Positions 6,865 to 7,392 of a DNA stretch of 7,392 bases are shown one piece after another. The stretch is from Candidatus Latescibacteria bacterium 4484_107 (GTDB lineage: Bacteria > Latescibacterota > 4484-107). The stretch covers positions 1 to 7,392 of the forward strand of contig MVCQ01000066.1 in the NCBI GenBank assembly GCA_002059205.1, read 5' to 3'. The notes beneath the pieces are model-generated. The model saw nothing but the letters and a program-made list of their open reading frames with translations. It searched no databases and had not been told where the DNA came from. The position numbers and the translations under genes are program-made. How positions within the stretch are numbered: the first letter of the stretch is position 1; each line of letters opens with the position of its first letter.

Positions 6865-6940
6865 GAAAAATCTCACCATCCAACGGATATTTCTCTTCAT
6901 CTCGTTCTTACGCTTCTATGGGGAAATGAGGTAAGAAACG

Positions 6941-6954
6941 CCCCGGAAACGGGG
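6941..6954. other. Small hairpin with GAAA loop
   Basis: CCCCG (6941-6945) and CGGGG (6950-6954) enclose GAAA on the plus strand. On the minus strand it lies about 67 bases after the acyltransferase stop codon, but only CGTTTCTT follows it, which is a poor U-tract. It may be a weak terminator for that gene or an extension of the adjacent repeat element. Apart from this, 6865-6960 holds nothing I can recognise. Confidence 0.4.
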
Positions 6955-6960
6955 AAAAAG

Positions 6961-7024
6961 GTGAAACATGACTCCCCTTCCCGTTTTACGTTTTACCTTT
7001 TACGCATCACGTTTTACGTTTCAC
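6961..7024. repeat. Heptamer repeat element at the 3' end of the acyltransferase gene
   Basis: Six contiguous 7-mers (CGTTTTA, CGTTTTA, CCTTTTA, CGCATCA, CGTTTTA, CGTTTCA) fill 6982-7023. The last contains the complement of the acyltransferase TGA stop. A short opposite arm GTGAAAC (6961-6967) is the exact inverse of GTTTCAC (7018-7024). The spacer between the arms carries CCCTTCCC (6975-6982), the complement of the GGGAAGGG in the spacer of the 2334-2392 element. Confidence 0.8.
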
Positions 7025-7392
7025 TCCCACCCCTGATTCTCCAACAACTGCTCCTCCGGCACCTTCCTCAACACCTTCGCCGGAGAACCCATCACGACCC
7101 TGCGCGCCGGCACGTCCCGCGTCACCACGGATCCGGCCGCCACCAGCGCATCCTCCCCGATCACTCTTCCAGGCAAAATCGTGGCTCCCGCGCCGATCCG
7201 GCCGCCCTTCCTCACGGTCACGCCCTTGAAATGTTTCAACCGCTCCCTGGTGCGTCCCACGAAATTGTCATTGGAAGTCGTCACCTGCGGCGCGATGAAC
7301 ACCCGGTCCTCCAACACCGAATACGCCGTCAGATAGCATTCCGTTTCCAGCTTGCAATATCGCCCAACCTCGCAGAAATTCTCCACCGTGGC
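7021..7392 (-). CDS. Left-handed beta-helix acyltransferase, 5' end outside the window
   Basis: The frame is open to the window edge, so only the last 123 residues are seen. The GTG at 7386 is internal to the fold and is not the likely start. Hexapeptide-repeat character ([LIV]-G-x4) is clear in VTVRKGGRIGAGATILPG and in the following VIGEDALVAAGSVVTRDVP. It ends with the typical MGSPAKVLRKVPEE cap. An inserted loop with SNDNFVGRTRERL resembles sugar N-acetyltransferases of the isoleucine-patch superfamily (WbbJ-like; WbpD/WlbB is another possibility), enzymes that modify surface-polysaccharide sugars. The substrate cannot be fixed from this fragment. The final codon and stop abut the heptamer repeat element. 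Confidence 0.85.
   Translation of the reverse strand, partial: ATVENFCEVGRYCKLETECYLTAYSVLEDRVFIAPQVTTSNDNFVGRTRERLKHFKGVTVRKGGRIGAGATILPGRVIGEDALVAAGSVVTRDVPARRVVMGSPAKVLRKVPEEQLLENQGWE

Noticed and set aside
6941..6954. Strong terminator for the acyltransferase gene
   Set aside because: The hairpin is only five base pairs and is not followed by a U-run on the minus strand; recorded only as a hairpin.

Overview
The window looks like a stretch of a GC-rich bacterial chromosome. All six recognisable genes lie on the minus strand. No phylogenetic marker is present. The very large DUF4175-like membrane/coiled-coil protein, the many short tandem-repeat elements and the isolated toxin-antitoxin pair recall uncultured genomes of the PVC group (Planctomycetes, Verrucomicrobia, Kiritimatiellota) or similar environmental phyla. 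That placement is a low-confidence inference from memory of family distribution.

Layout, left to right on the plus strand; transcription runs right to left. A strong bidirectional hairpin terminator (8-48) closes a two-gene operon. The first gene of this operon (2288 to 1101) encodes an AlbA_2 (Schlafen-type) domain protein with a C-terminal GHKL-type ATPase module. The second (1104 to 115) encodes a ParA/Soj-type P-loop ATPase. The two overlap by four bases (ATGA). Next is a 1164-residue protein (5869 to 2375) with three N-terminal membrane helices, beta-rich middle domains and a very long charged/coiled-coil C-terminal half, matching DUF4175-like proteins. It has its own sigma70-like promoter. 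A textbook terminator (about 5967-6007) separates it from a PIN-family toxin and its small antitoxin (6779 to 6085), whose reading frames overlap by 13 bases. At the right edge is the 3' part of a left-handed beta-helix acyltransferase (7392 to 7021), cut by the window.

The most unusual content is a set of four short repeat elements: 2334-2392, 4354-4462, 5451-5512 and 6961-7024. Three are built from degenerate 7-bp units and one from 9-bp units. Each has the same plan: a tandem arm of purine-biased units, a short spacer, then an inverted arm. Two lie inside the DUF4175-like gene and are translated in frame (TAE-TAE-IAE; GQRSEVR-GRRSEVS). Two lie at gene 3' ends and supply the stop codon, including that of the same DUF4175-like gene. 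The spacers of the first and last share the 8-mer GGGAAGGG. This looks like a dispersed family of small repeat elements that insert into or grow inside genes without breaking the frame.

The genes do not form one pathway. The AlbA_2/GHKL + ParA operon is the most plausible candidate for an uncharacterised functional module (defence, partition or regulation), but the sequence alone does not decide its role.
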